Shown here in pieces: positions 19,339 to 27,971 of a stretch of 29,412 nt of DNA. The notes beneath the pieces were generated by a model. It was given only the letters and a program-made list of their open reading frames with translations, was not told the DNA's origin and did no database searches. The stretch is from a virus. Position 1 is the stretch's first letter. Every line of letters begins with the position of its first letter. The position numbers were made by a program, and so were the translations under genes. The stretch is from IMG/VR virus record IMGVR_UViG_3300030060_003740, positions 1 through 29,412 of that record. One strand, given 5' to 3'.

Positions 19339-19367
19339 AATATAATATATAATATAATTAATAAAAA
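19339..19367 (-). promoter_or_regulatory. A/T-only leader before the 277-aa gene, possible promoter
   Basis: Between the post-capsid terminator and the ATG lies a tract of pure A/T with repeated TATAAT-like words (TTAATTATATTATATATTAT). A gene bracketed by terminators probably needs its own promoter or read-through. The words could serve as a -10 element, but low complexity makes them cheap by chance. Confidence 0.2.
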
Positions 19368-19396
19368 TATAAGGGCGATACTAGACCGCCCTTATA
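19362..19396 (-). terminator. Intrinsic terminator after the major capsid gene
   Basis: TATAAGGGCG (19368-19377) and CGCCCTTATA (19387-19396) form a perfect 10-base-pair stem with a 9-base loop. On the minus-strand transcript TTTTTAT follows directly. It starts 11 bases beyond the capsid stop. The GC-rich stem stands out sharply in this AT-rich sequence. Confidence 0.92.
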
Positions 19397-19407
19397 AATA
19401 ATGTGTC

Positions 19408-20916
19408 TTACTTCATTAACATAAAGTTGTTAGCACCTTGAGTAACTAAACATCTTTCTGATAAGTAGTGAACTTGCATTGCATCAAGATCAGAAGTAAC
19501 AGCTCCAACAGAACCAGTAGTCCAAGTTTTCATTCTTCTATCATCAGTAGCAGAAGCTCTGAATCTAACATGTAAAAATGGTCTCTTCATATTTCTTCCT
19601 AATTGCTGATCATATACAGAAGATGTACCAGCTGGAATTATAATACCTCTAACAGCATCACTAGTTCCACGCTCATTAATACTCCCTCTTGTAGCTTTAT
19701 CATTTAAGTATCTGAAGTCAGATTTGTAGAAGTCGTAAGAACCTCTTCTGAATCCTGAGAAACCTAAGTTTAATGCCATATCTTCTGAGTTATCAAACAC
19801 TCCGTAAGAAGTACCTCCTGCTCCATAAGAATTCATTGAAGCTAACATATCGTCCATTGCTAGAGATGTAGCTCTATTTACAAACATCATGTTTTCTTCA
19901 ATAGCTCCTTGATTATCAAATTCAGCTAAGATAGCATCAAATTCAGCTAAGTCAGTAGCAGCGTTAACACCTGTTACACCTGTAGTTACATTACCTCTTG
20001 ATTCAATAGCAGCGAATAAACCTTCAGAACCAGAGTTAGTACCTAAAGCAGCATAGTCAGTATCGTTAGTACCACCAGCATCAACGATATGAGAAGCAGC
20101 TGCTGTTTTCTCAGCCTCCATCATAGTCATTTCTAAGTAATCAGTAAACCTAGATCTTGTATCACCTTCAGCTTTCAAGTACCATAAGTAACCATTCTGT
20201 CCACTTTCTCCAGAAATCTCTACCCAACCTATTTGAGAAGAATCAGATCCTGAAATTTCATAAGCATCTTTTAGAATAATTGGTTTGTTAGTAAAAGAAA
20301 CGTGAGTTGGTTTAACCGTTCTAGCAGAACCAGTACCTGATCCATAAGAACCTTGACCTGTAACACCTTTCTTAAATTCAGAACCTATAACTAGTAATGT
20401 CGCGTCTATAGAGTTAGAAGTAGCTATAGCTGAATCAGCATTAAAGTGTTCAACATTGTAAGGTTGACATGTTATAGCTACACCAGCAACTTTTGTTACG
20501 TGAGCTCTAATAATTCTTCCAGCAACAGCTACAAGAACTATGTCGTTTAGTCTAACACCATGATTAGCTAATGTAAATACATTTGTTGTAGTTGCATTAT
20601 TACCATCTATATCAGAAGTTACAGTAAATATAGAGTCATCAGTATCTAATGTACCTTTAACTGATATATGTAATCTACCTTGCTCTGTCCAGATAACTTG
20701 ATCAGAAGTCATAGCTTCTTCAGCTCCAACTTGTGATAAAAATCCTGAAATTGTTCTATTACCAAATACTTCCGCTTCTTTTTCTAGAAGATCTGGCACA
20801 TATTGTTGCGCCCAGCCAGCAGTGCCTGACGCAGTAAAATCTATGTAGTTTGAATCTAGCGTTTGCTTCTGTGAAGCTGGAACGCTGTTCAACTCATTTC
20901 CTGCATTAATTGCCAT
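19408..20916 (-). CDS. Major capsid protein (HK97-fold type, 502 aa)
   Basis: Length and the portal-scaffold-capsid order fit a major shell protein. Internal stretches near residues 200-270, such as KPTHVSFTNKPIILKDAYEI, SGSDSSQIGWVEISGE, YLWYLKAEGDTRSRFTDYLE, resemble what I recall of crAss-like capsid proteins. The N-terminal residues 1-60 are soluble and acidic, with LLEKEAEVFGNRTISGFL perhaps the N-arm. A strand-rich insertion lies at about 90-190. The C-terminal part (KRPFLHVRFRAS, then DDRRMKTWTTG) suits an A-domain end. A strong terminator follows the stop, as expected for a highly expressed single product. The start is a TATATTATGGC context without a Shine-Dalgarno sequence. No prohead-protease gene is visible in this window. 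Confidence 0.85.
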   Translation of the reverse strand: MAINAGNELNSVPASQKQTLDSNYIDFTASGTAGWAQQYVPDLLEKEAEVFGNRTISGFLSQVGAEEAMTSDQVIWTEQGRLHISVKGTLDTDDSIFTVTSDIDGNNATTTNVFTLANHGVRLNDIVLVAVAGRIIRAHVTKVAGVAITCQPYNVEHFNADSAIATSNSIDATLLVIGSEFKKGVTGQGSYGSGTGSARTVKPTHVSFTNKPIILKDAYEISGSDSSQIGWVEISGESGQNGYLWYLKAEGDTRSRFTDYLEMTMMEAEKTAAASHIVDAGGTNDTDYAALGTNSGSEGLFAAIESRGNVTTGVTGVNAATDLAEFDAILAEFDNQGAIEENMMFVNRATSLAMDDMLASMNSYGAGGTSYGVFDNSEDMALNLGFSGFRRGSYDFYKSDFRYLNDKATRGSINERGTSDAVRGIIIPAGTSSVYDQQLGRNMKRPFLHVRFRASATDDRRMKTWTTGSVGAVTSDLDAMQVHYLSERCLVTQGANNFMLMK

Positions 20917-20936
20917 AATATATTTTTTTTAAATTG

Positions 20937-22061
20937 TTAATTTTTTCTTTTAATTTTATATTTGAAATCATTAGCAGAATCACCTAGTACTTTAACTTTA
21001 ATACCTCCAGCGTTTACTTCACCATGTGTTTGTCTTGGATCAGTGTTTATGTTTTTATCTTTAGCAACTTGATTTTTTATTGCATCTGCTTTGCCTTGCT
21101 CATAAAAGTGCTTAGCTATAACATCTGCATTCATTGCTGTAAATAAAGACTTATGATAACCAGTTGCGTCTTCAATAGTTGTTTTATCTTCACCAACAAA
21201 CTTGTTAACAAAATTATTAATATCGCTCTGTGTTTCTTTTACTTTGTTAATATCTTTAATATTAAACCGAAATTTTTTGTCTCCAACTTGATAATCAAAA
21301 CCTTTGAAATCTTTATTAAAAACCCTTTCAGTTCTTTGTTTAAATTTATTTACGCTAGCTTCAGTGATCTTTTTCTGCTCTTCATTCTCTTTGTTATATC
21401 TATTAAAAAAATCAATTGCCTTCTGTTGCTCACCAGTGAGTTTACTTCCAGCTTTAATTTCTTCATAGTACTTAGACTTTTGCCCGTCTAAATAGGCTTT
21501 AGCCTCGGCAACTTGCTCTTTAAGGGCTATTTTCTTTTTACGTATATCTTTTTCATCATCAACTTCTTCATCATAACCGAATGTCTCTTCTAATAAGAAG
21601 TTTCTTTCTTCAGCTGTTAAATGAGATTTGGTTGCTCTGTAGTATTCGTCTAATACATCAGAGTCATCCATTTTAGATACGTCTCTATTTAAATTTACGT
21701 AGTCACTTATATCACCACCTGTTTCCTCCATAAAATCTACAAGCTTTTGTATATTCTCTGGTAGTGGTTTACCTGTAGCTACAGCTTCTTCTATTGCTTC
21801 TTCTAACGTAGGTTTTTCTTCTTCAACTTCTGTTTCTACTTTTGGTTCCTCGTTAACTACGACCACTTCTTCTTCAGCGGGTTGTTGCTCAACCTCTTCG
21901 CTTTCAGTTTGTGGTTGATTGTTTAAATCAACTTTAACAACGTCTGGATCACCAGCGCTTTCAAACTTTGATTCATCTACTTCTTGAACAACTTCTTCAA
22001 CTTGTTGTTCATTGTTTTCTTCAGTCACCTCTTCGGTAACTTCTTCTAATTCTTCTGCCAT
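20937..22061 (-). CDS. Putative scaffolding protein (374 aa)
   Basis: Residues 1-95 are very acidic and low in complexity (MAEELEEVTEEVTEENNEQQ...). A helical E/K-rich centre follows (residues about 130-270), and the C-terminus is basic (KVLGDSANDFKYKIKRKN). An acidic helical protein with a basic tail, encoded between portal and major capsid genes, is the usual scaffold layout (compare P22 gp8 and T7 gp9). It is transcribed 27 bases after the portal stop and 21 before the capsid start. The role is inferred from position and composition. An alternative is a structural protein that stays in the virion. Confidence 0.78.
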   Translation of the reverse strand: MAEELEEVTEEVTEENNEQQVEEVVQEVDESKFESAGDPDVVKVDLNNQPQTESEEVEQQPAEEEVVVVNEEPKVETEVEEEKPTLEEAIEEAVATGKPLPENIQKLVDFMEETGGDISDYVNLNRDVSKMDDSDVLDEYYRATKSHLTAEERNFLLEETFGYDEEVDDEKDIRKKKIALKEQVAEAKAYLDGQKSKYYEEIKAGSKLTGEQQKAIDFFNRYNKENEEQKKITEASVNKFKQRTERVFNKDFKGFDYQVGDKKFRFNIKDINKVKETQSDINNFVNKFVGEDKTTIEDATGYHKSLFTAMNADVIAKHFYEQGKADAIKNQVAKDKNINTDPRQTHGEVNAGGIKVKVLGDSANDFKYKIKRKN

Positions 22062-22087
22062 AATAAAATTTTATAAAATATTAAATA

Positions 22088-24418
22088 TTAAGGAGTAAGC
22101 CTACCCATAGCGGCGTCTCCCGTAACTATATCATTACCTGACGACTCAAACTTTTTAAGAGGTTCACCCTGCTTTTTTTCATCTCTCTTCATAAGTATTT
22201 CACCATCAAGATTTTTTAATCTTGAATTTAAATCAAATTCAAAAGCCATTAAATCTTTTTTAACTCTAGCTTCTTCTTCTAAATACTGTATCTTTAATTC
22301 ATTTTTAGATTGTTCAAGTTGAGCGTCGGTTTGGGCTTTAGCTTGATTCTTTTGTACTTCTGCTTGAGCTGCAACTTGTTGAGCTTGAGCATTAGCTTGT
22401 GATTGAGCTTGTATATTCTGTTGTTGTAGTATTTGATCTCTCTCTTGTTTCTTTCTTCTTTTTACTTTTAATAGTTGGTTAGCAAGCTTTATATTTCTTA
22501 CGTTACGTAAATCAATTGCATCATCTAAGTCTATTAAACCTTGACTAAGTGCAACTTGTATATTGTTTTCTAATATAGCTTTTTCTTCTTCATCTGGCAT
22601 AAGTTCTATAAATATACCAAAGTCATAAAGGTGTAACTCTTTTAATTCTTCAAGTGTAGCTACATTGTGAGCACCTATAGCTCTTATAAAAGCTTCTCTT
22701 GTTGGAGAGTACTCAACTATATCAGATATTCTAAGTGATAAGCACTCAGCAACCTCAGCAGTTACATATAGCATTGATTGTAGTATATGTCTAGTTGCTG
22801 TATTTGAATTAGCAGCAGCAAGCTTTTGCACTCCAACTAAAGCGTTTTTATCTGGGTTACTACCATCTCTCGCTTCATTTAAACCCGTAGTATCTCTAAT
22901 CATCTGTAGATAGTAGTTGTAAGTTGTAATTAAACTTTGTAACTTACCACTATTAACTCCATTACTTATTTGTTGTATTGGAACTTTACCTGGGTTGATA
23001 TCTCCATCAGCAGTAAAGCTTCTACCAATAACACTACCAGTTTGGAAGAACATATTTAATGCTTCTTGTGGGTTGTAGTTTGTACCATTGCCAAGATCTA
23101 TTTCAGCTAAACCATCAGCATCTAAGTATACTCCATCAGGAACCATACGCGCCATAACCTGTTGTATCTTCAAGTGAGTTAATTGAATCATGTCAGCAAA
23201 ACCTGTTATTCTACTAACTAAAGATTCTATTTTACCTCTATACATTCTTGGTGCTACTATTTGATAAGGCATTTTAACTTTAGTAAAATCTGAATCTGAC
23301 CTCATCATATTATCCATCATTCTCCATCTTAACAATTTATTTGCACCTACTATATATACACCTTCGTATAGACACTCAACAACTCTTTCAAGTTTTTGAA
23401 AATCACCGTCTTTGTTTTTAGGTGGATTAAATGTATCGTCTTTTTCTATAACCTTCTCCGCACCGCTAGCAACAGTCTTCAATTTATAAACATCGTTCAT
23501 ATATGTTTTATAATTAAAATATAACACTTGAACTTTATTTTTATCTGTAGTTGTTTTGTAATGAGCGTTTTCGTAAGGAGCTGCTCCAGAAGTATCTGTT
23601 ATAGTTTTTATTTCTTCTTGTGTTAAATCTGGAAACTCTTTAACTAATTCGTTTATTGGTATTTCTTTTATTTCACCAACATAATATATATCATCAAAAT
23701 ATGGTGATTCAGTGTAAGAGTAAACCATGTTTGCTGGATCTACGTATTCTACTTCTGCACCACTACTAAAGTCAAATGTCGTTTTAGTTGAAGCTATACC
23801 AAGAGTCGTTAAGTCGTATAAGCATCTTCTTCTAACTAAATCGTAATCACTATTTTCTAATAAAACATTTATAGCCTGCTCTTCCGCTAACTCAACTGCT
23901 TGTTTATAGTTAAGTTGCATATGAAGCGCAAGCTCTTCTTCTGTATCTGGCAAAGTATCTTTATCGTTTTCGTAAAGATCTACTCCAAATTGCTGTTGTG
24001 CTAAGTCGTTATATTCTTTAGATCTTATATCTCTTAGCATAGACTCCATATATTCTGTTCTTTTGCTAATACCATACTCGTCTTGAGAAAAGCAGTTTAT
24101 CTCATAGTTTCTTTGAGCCATACCGTTTACAACGATATCTACAAACTTAGGAATAATAGGTACAGGCTTCCAATCTAAATTTAAATAAGATAAATCACCA
24201 TTAATTGATAATTCATTTTTATACTTTTGTATTGATTGTTCACCTCTTGCGTATAATCTTAATTGATGATATTGATTTTCATTGGTGTTATACTTAGATG
24301 ATATTCCTTGAAACCACTCGTATTTTATTGCGTTAGCTACTTGAAGTCCGTAATCTTCACTTAGTTTTTCTAAATCACTTACTGCCTGTGAAGGAAAGTT
24401 TATAACAGAATATGCCAT
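22088..24418 (-). CDS. Portal protein (776 aa)
   Basis: The gene follows the large terminase by one base and precedes the scaffold candidate, the expected portal place. Size suits crAss-like-type portals. The early region YHQLRLYARGEQSIQKYKNE and then LSYLNLDWKPVPIIPKFVDI is, from memory, close to portals of that group. The middle contains a clip/stem-like region (LTHLKIQQVMARMVPDGVYL). The last 125 residues are a long Gln/Ala/Lys-rich coiled coil (QQQNIQAQSQANAQAQQVAA and onward), longer than needed for the crown of small portals. It forms the packaging ring at one capsid vertex. The start reads ACAATAACATGGC with no Shine-Dalgarno sequence. Confidence 0.86.
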   Translation of the reverse strand: MAYSVINFPSQAVSDLEKLSEDYGLQVANAIKYEWFQGISSKYNTNENQYHQLRLYARGEQSIQKYKNELSINGDLSYLNLDWKPVPIIPKFVDIVVNGMAQRNYEINCFSQDEYGISKRTEYMESMLRDIRSKEYNDLAQQQFGVDLYENDKDTLPDTEEELALHMQLNYKQAVELAEEQAINVLLENSDYDLVRRRCLYDLTTLGIASTKTTFDFSSGAEVEYVDPANMVYSYTESPYFDDIYYVGEIKEIPINELVKEFPDLTQEEIKTITDTSGAAPYENAHYKTTTDKNKVQVLYFNYKTYMNDVYKLKTVASGAEKVIEKDDTFNPPKNKDGDFQKLERVVECLYEGVYIVGANKLLRWRMMDNMMRSDSDFTKVKMPYQIVAPRMYRGKIESLVSRITGFADMIQLTHLKIQQVMARMVPDGVYLDADGLAEIDLGNGTNYNPQEALNMFFQTGSVIGRSFTADGDINPGKVPIQQISNGVNSGKLQSLITTYNYYLQMIRDTTGLNEARDGSNPDKNALVGVQKLAAANSNTATRHILQSMLYVTAEVAECLSLRISDIVEYSPTREAFIRAIGAHNVATLEELKELHLYDFGIFIELMPDEEEKAILENNIQVALSQGLIDLDDAIDLRNVRNIKLANQLLKVKRRKKQERDQILQQQNIQAQSQANAQAQQVAAQAEVQKNQAKAQTDAQLEQSKNELKIQYLEEEARVKKDLMAFEFDLNSRLKNLDGEILMKRDEKKQGEPLKKFESSGNDIVTGDAAMGRLTP

Positions 24419-24419
24419 G

Positions 24420-26651
24420 TTATTGTTTTATTATTGTTGATTGAAATCCTTTGTTATTATATCGGGATATAGTTAGGTTTAATGGTTGTTTCTTTTGTTT
24501 TGGATTTGGTCGGTATAAATGTCTATTGCAAGCCATTATTGCTAGACCTGTACTAATTGAAGCATCGTGCTTTGTTCTTTTGTTTATATCAAACTTAGAC
24601 CAGTCATTTAACGTTTCGTTAAAATACATATTACCGTAAGTTCCATCTTCTAATAATCCAATGTGATCGTTAATATACATTTCAATTGCAGCAGCATGAG
24701 CTTGCTTTATATCTTCACTTGAGTTTGGTATACCACCAACTTCTTTTTCTGCTGTTGATAATTTATTCCAGATCTTGTCTGGCCTATTCATACTAAAGCC
24801 TCTATATCCTCTTCTTCTTAAATAGTATAATAATCTTGGTTTATTATTCTCTGCAAGTATCGGCATACCGTAAAATACTAAAGACATTAAAACATCTTCA
24901 AAAAATATTTCAGCGGTTTGAGGTCTAGCTATATATTCTAAAAAGAAAGTATTAGCTGGAGCATCTTCCATTGAGAACTTTGTTAATCCGTGTAAAGCAC
25001 CTTTCGATCCTTTACTATCTACTGTTCCTGATATATCATACGAGTCACAGCCAAACGCTCCCATGTGTTCATTACCTGGATATTTAACTCCATTTTTTAG
25101 TATTACATTATTTTGTAATTCAACTCCTGGTACCCAACTTATTTTAAATCTACCATTAGGATCTGGGTTAAAAACAACTTGAGTGTCTTTAACTCCATTC
25201 ACCCATTGAAAATTACCAGTTGTTAATACAGATGAGTTTTTGTTTCCTTCGTTATAATCTATTTGCTCGTATATTTTTATAAGATTAAATAAACTATTTT
25301 TTGTCTCATCTCTAAATGCGTGTTCTTCTGTTCTAGGAAACTGACGGTAAAATTCGTTTAAAGCGTCTTGGTCATCTCTCAAACCTTCTGCTTCATTTTC
25401 CCAATGATCGATTACACCTTGTTCTATTTCTATTCCATGTGGATCAATTGCGGGTTGCTCAGGAGTGCTAAACACAGGTCGTCCGTATCTGTCAATGAAT
25501 CCTTCATAATTCCATTCCATAGGAATAAACAAAGAATATAATCCTGACTTAGTCTGTCCATTGCGGTTTCGTTTTGATACATCTGAATTGTAGTATAAGT
25601 TTCTGAAGTTTTCTCCACCTTTATCAAGAGCATTACTTGTTGAGCCCATCATACACTTTCCGATTATTCTACTTCCTAATCTCAAGCAAGTTTTTGTAAC
25701 TCTCCAATTGTTTTTTATATTATCAGGTTTCTCCCACTTACCACTCTCATCGTGTACTAACAGAGAAAGCTTCTCACCATCATAACTATTATCACCTGTG
25801 TTCTTCCAGTCGATAGTTGTATCAAGACCTTCCATATCATCTATCTCCTCTCTTTCACGTATCTTTTTACGTGTAAACTTTTTAGCAGGAACTCTATATG
25901 CAAGCTCTGACTTTGGTCTATCCATACCATCTTGTATAGGTTTAAAGAAGAAAGGATAATTTAAACTAATCGGTACAACTTTATCTGTAAACATCTTTTT
26001 AGCATCTGCACCAGATTTAGATAATATACCAAATCTACTATCACTTGCTAATGTTGCTTGGTTGACTGTTTCAGCTGAACTCATAAATGAAAAACCAGAT
26101 CGTCTGTTCTTCAAGTAACACATACCGTAGCATCTGTTATCTGCTTTACAAGCTTCCCAAAATATAAAGAACAATCTGTTTGCATCTCTAAAATCAGGAG
26201 CACCAACATCTATCTTACTCCACTGTAGATACATATAATGTGTACCTGTTATGTAAGTTGGTTCACCGTTATTCATAAACCAAAATCCTTCTTCTCTTCT
26301 TTTAAACTCTTCGTCTATATATCCATAATGTTTTTCTTTAAAATCATCTGGATATGTTTGCCAATCAAAAACTGTTTTAATTCTTTTAAAATCAGGATTA
26401 GCTGGAAACTGTTTCCATTTTTGTTCTTCTTTGTTTTTGCTACAAGCATAAACTTCTTTTGGTTGTTTTGGTAATGCTATTTTTAATCCTTGTACTTCTA
26501 GCACGTCACCAATCATACCAGTTTTAGATATCACAACTACGTCATTTTCTTTATTATAACCATACTTCCACTTTTTAGATTTATTTAATCTACTTATAGT
26601 GTTTAATCGTATTGGTTCTATTATTTTATATAAAGTTTGTTCGTACGTCAT
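24420..26651 (-). CDS. Terminase large subunit (packaging ATPase/nuclease, 743 aa)
   Basis: This is the motor that pumps and cuts genome DNA. A terminase-style Walker A lies at residues 181-188 (KNRRSGFS). Walker B lies at 295-302 (LSLLVHDE, with D301 and E302). A coupling motif GSTSN sits at 336-340. The nuclease half has GCDSYD at 534-539, giving D536 and D539 as metal ligands, and D696 in KHDASIS as the likely third. The protein is larger than most terminases because of about 150 N-terminal residues before the ATPase core. Its ATG overlaps the stop of the small-terminase candidate in ATGA, and the portal gene follows one base after its stop. The function is secure from motifs and order. 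Confidence 0.93.
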   Translation of the reverse strand: MTYEQTLYKIIEPIRLNTISRLNKSKKWKYGYNKENDVVVISKTGMIGDVLEVQGLKIALPKQPKEVYACSKNKEEQKWKQFPANPDFKRIKTVFDWQTYPDDFKEKHYGYIDEEFKRREEGFWFMNNGEPTYITGTHYMYLQWSKIDVGAPDFRDANRLFFIFWEACKADNRCYGMCYLKNRRSGFSFMSSAETVNQATLASDSRFGILSKSGADAKKMFTDKVVPISLNYPFFFKPIQDGMDRPKSELAYRVPAKKFTRKKIREREEIDDMEGLDTTIDWKNTGDNSYDGEKLSLLVHDESGKWEKPDNIKNNWRVTKTCLRLGSRIIGKCMMGSTSNALDKGGENFRNLYYNSDVSKRNRNGQTKSGLYSLFIPMEWNYEGFIDRYGRPVFSTPEQPAIDPHGIEIEQGVIDHWENEAEGLRDDQDALNEFYRQFPRTEEHAFRDETKNSLFNLIKIYEQIDYNEGNKNSSVLTTGNFQWVNGVKDTQVVFNPDPNGRFKISWVPGVELQNNVILKNGVKYPGNEHMGAFGCDSYDISGTVDSKGSKGALHGLTKFSMEDAPANTFFLEYIARPQTAEIFFEDVLMSLVFYGMPILAENNKPRLLYYLRRRGYRGFSMNRPDKIWNKLSTAEKEVGGIPNSSEDIKQAHAAAIEMYINDHIGLLEDGTYGNMYFNETLNDWSKFDINKRTKHDASISTGLAIMACNRHLYRPNPKQKKQPLNLTISRYNNKGFQSTIIKQ

Positions 26652-26920
26652 TTTGATCTACCTTCTGCGAAACCTTTAAAAGTGTTTTCTCTGGTTTCGG
26701 TTGTTTTACCTTCTAGCAAATTCTCTTCTTCTTGTATTCTATTTAATATTTCAAACGCATCGAATATAGCTAACTTCTTTGTAGCTGCAGCGTTCTTTAA
26801 TCTATCTGCTGATATATCTTCGTCTGAATCAACTATTTCTTCTCTAGCAACTTTGATTAGCTCTTCAACCGCTTTGTGTCCAGCTTGGATTATACTCTTC
26901 TTCGTTTCCTTGATATTCAT
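26648..26920 (-). CDS. Putative terminase small subunit (90 aa)
   Basis: A short helical protein (residues 20-75 contain AVEELIKVAREEIVDSDEDI and RLKNAAATKKLAIFDAFEIL) is encoded immediately before the large terminase and shares ATGA with it. Size is that of T7 gp18. That position and make-up suggest the DNA-recognition subunit of packaging, though no DNA-binding motif is obvious. The only ATG near its start lies inside the last 56 bases of the preceding gene in another frame, a long overlap that ties the two. It could instead be an unrelated packaging accessory. Confidence 0.72.
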   Translation of the reverse strand: MNIKETKKSIIQAGHKAVEELIKVAREEIVDSDEDISADRLKNAAATKKLAIFDAFEILNRIQEEENLLEGKTTETRENTFKGFAEGRSK

Positions 26921-27452
26921 ATTTAATTGTAATAAATTTATTTAAAACCCTGTATAATCTTTCACCATCAATAATAAATTCAAATTCACTATTTGGTGTA
27001 AATCCAACTAAATCTTGTTCATTATACTTTCCATCAGAATATTTAACTATACCAACTAAAGGTTTTTCGCTGTCTATATTAAAGTTGTTTACAGATTTTA
27101 TTGGTTTAACAAAGCTATATCCAGGTGCGGCTTTCCAATTGTCTCTCTTATATAAATATATTTGCTCTTCAGATATTATATATTTATCTTCTTTCCAGTA
27201 AGATCTACTGTTCCTTTCTTTACCTTGCATATCGTGCCATCTTCTAAAAACGTTATGATGAATTATTATCTCATCACCTACGTTAATAGGTGATGAAAAT
27301 AATAAAGGGGTAGCGACAACCCTTGCCCACCTGTTTACAAATTGATGATTGTAAATTTCGGTGTTTAATATTAAGTCTTTGTCTCCGACTTTTTTAGAAT
27401 TATTATAGCGTTCACCTATTGGTGATACTATAAAATCTTTATAAGCTTTCAT
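26865..27452 (-). CDS. Putative GroES-like co-chaperonin (195 aa)
   Basis: The first 103 residues follow a GroES-type order. Strand KDFIVSP (5-11) corresponds to DRVIVKR. FVNRWARVVATP (38-49) corresponds to the GEVLAVG strand. NVGDEIIIHHN (57-67) corresponds to VKVGDIVIF. DKYIISEEQIYLYKR (89-103) corresponds to EEVLIMSESDILAIV. The flexible part between the first strands (about 14-37) could be the mobile loop that docks on GroEL. Residues 104-195 are an added C-terminal domain rich in aromatic and charged residues. T4 gp31 is a known phage co-chaperonin used for capsid folding, and a place just upstream of terminase and capsid genes suits such a role. The match is from pattern reading only. 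It overlaps the previous stop by one base (TAATG) and the next gene by 56 bases. Confidence 0.6.
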   Translation of the reverse strand: MKAYKDFIVSPIGERYNNSKKVGDKDLILNTEIYNHQFVNRWARVVATPLLFSSPINVGDEIIIHHNVFRRWHDMQGKERNSRSYWKEDKYIISEEQIYLYKRDNWKAAPGYSFVKPIKSVNNFNIDSEKPLVGIVKYSDGKYNEQDLVGFTPNSEFEFIIDGERLYRVLNKFITIKYEYQGNEEEYNPSWTQSG

Positions 27453-27676
27453 TAATACTCTAAGTTATACTCAATAGATATAGCCATATTTTTATTAAAA
27501 TCTTTCCAAGGTATGACTACGTCATTTTTCCTAATATAAATAGAATACTTATCTTCTTCTTCTATTATATCACAAATTTGATGTCCACCATAAACTTCTT
27601 GGTCTACGGCATAGTGCATAGAATCGTTTTTGTAGTCTTTACCTATAGTGATTTTTCTTATAATATTATTTTTCAT
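27452..27676 (-). CDS. Small conserved-looking protein, unknown (74 aa)
   Basis: The protein begins MKNNIIRKITIGKDYKNDSM. It has a beta-like centre (HQICDIIEEEDKYSIYIRKN) and ends MAISIEYNLEY. It overlaps the previous gene by 11 bases and the next by one base (TAATG), so it belongs to a tight coupled run before the chaperone-like and terminase genes. I recall similar small products with PWK and SIEYN-like ends in flavobacterial phages, without a function. There is no signal peptide or membrane segment. Confidence 0.68.
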   Translation of the reverse strand: MKNNIIRKITIGKDYKNDSMHYAVDQEVYGGHQICDIIEEEDKYSIYIRKNDVVIPWKDFNKNMAISIEYNLEY

Positions 27677-27941
27677 CTTTAGGCCAATTTATTGTACCAT
27701 CTTCTAGATTAATATCATAAGTACCATATTCTTTAACAAGCTTATCTTGTAATATACCTATCATATCTTGAGATCTACCTAACTCATGCAAAGCTGCATG
27801 CTTTTGAGCTTCTAATCTACCAATACTAAATTGTATAGCGTTTACACTATTAACAACTTTTTGTAATTCTTCTAATTCTTCTTTAGATATTTTATCTACC
27901 TTTGGCTTTAGGTCAATGACCTTTTCTTTTGTTTTTCCCAT
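27666..27941 (-). CDS. Small coiled-coil protein, unknown (91 aa)
   Basis: Residues 18-70 form a probable coiled coil (EELEELQKVVNSVNAIQFSI, then GRLEAQKHAALHELGRSQDM and ILQDKLVKEYG). A short strand-like tail follows (YDINLEDGTINWPKDEK). Similar short coiled-coil genes with a 'GxxNLxxGxI' style ending occur in many marine phages. A role in virion assembly or packaging is possible but not shown. The ATG follows the TTAAA/T pentamer repeat in the 30-base gap upstream. Confidence 0.72.
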   Translation of the reverse strand: MGKTKEKVIDLKPKVDKISKEELEELQKVVNSVNAIQFSIGRLEAQKHAALHELGRSQDMIGILQDKLVKEYGTYDINLEDGTINWPKDEK

Positions 27942-27971
27942 AATTTAATTTAATTTAATTTTATTTATTTA
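27942..27971. repeat. A/T pentamer and tetramer simple repeat
   Basis: The intergenic gap reads TAATT four times in a row (27941-27960, including the first base of the ATG complement), followed by TTAT-type tetramers. It is a low-complexity leader for the 91-residue gene. It may simply keep the start site free of RNA structure. Confidence 0.6.

Noticed and set aside
19339-19367. A/T-only stretch as a possible replication origin
   Set aside because: It is only 29 bases, has no iterons, and is explained as leader plus terminator U-tract.
21153-21491. 112-codon plus-strand Phe-rich frame
   Set aside because: It is antisense to the Lys/Glu-rich scaffold candidate. Phe arises from reversed AAA and GAA codons.
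26637-26945. 102-codon plus-strand frame with hydrophobic Ser-rich product
   Set aside because: It is the antisense of the small-terminase gene. The apparent hydrophobicity comes from reversed Lys/Glu codons.
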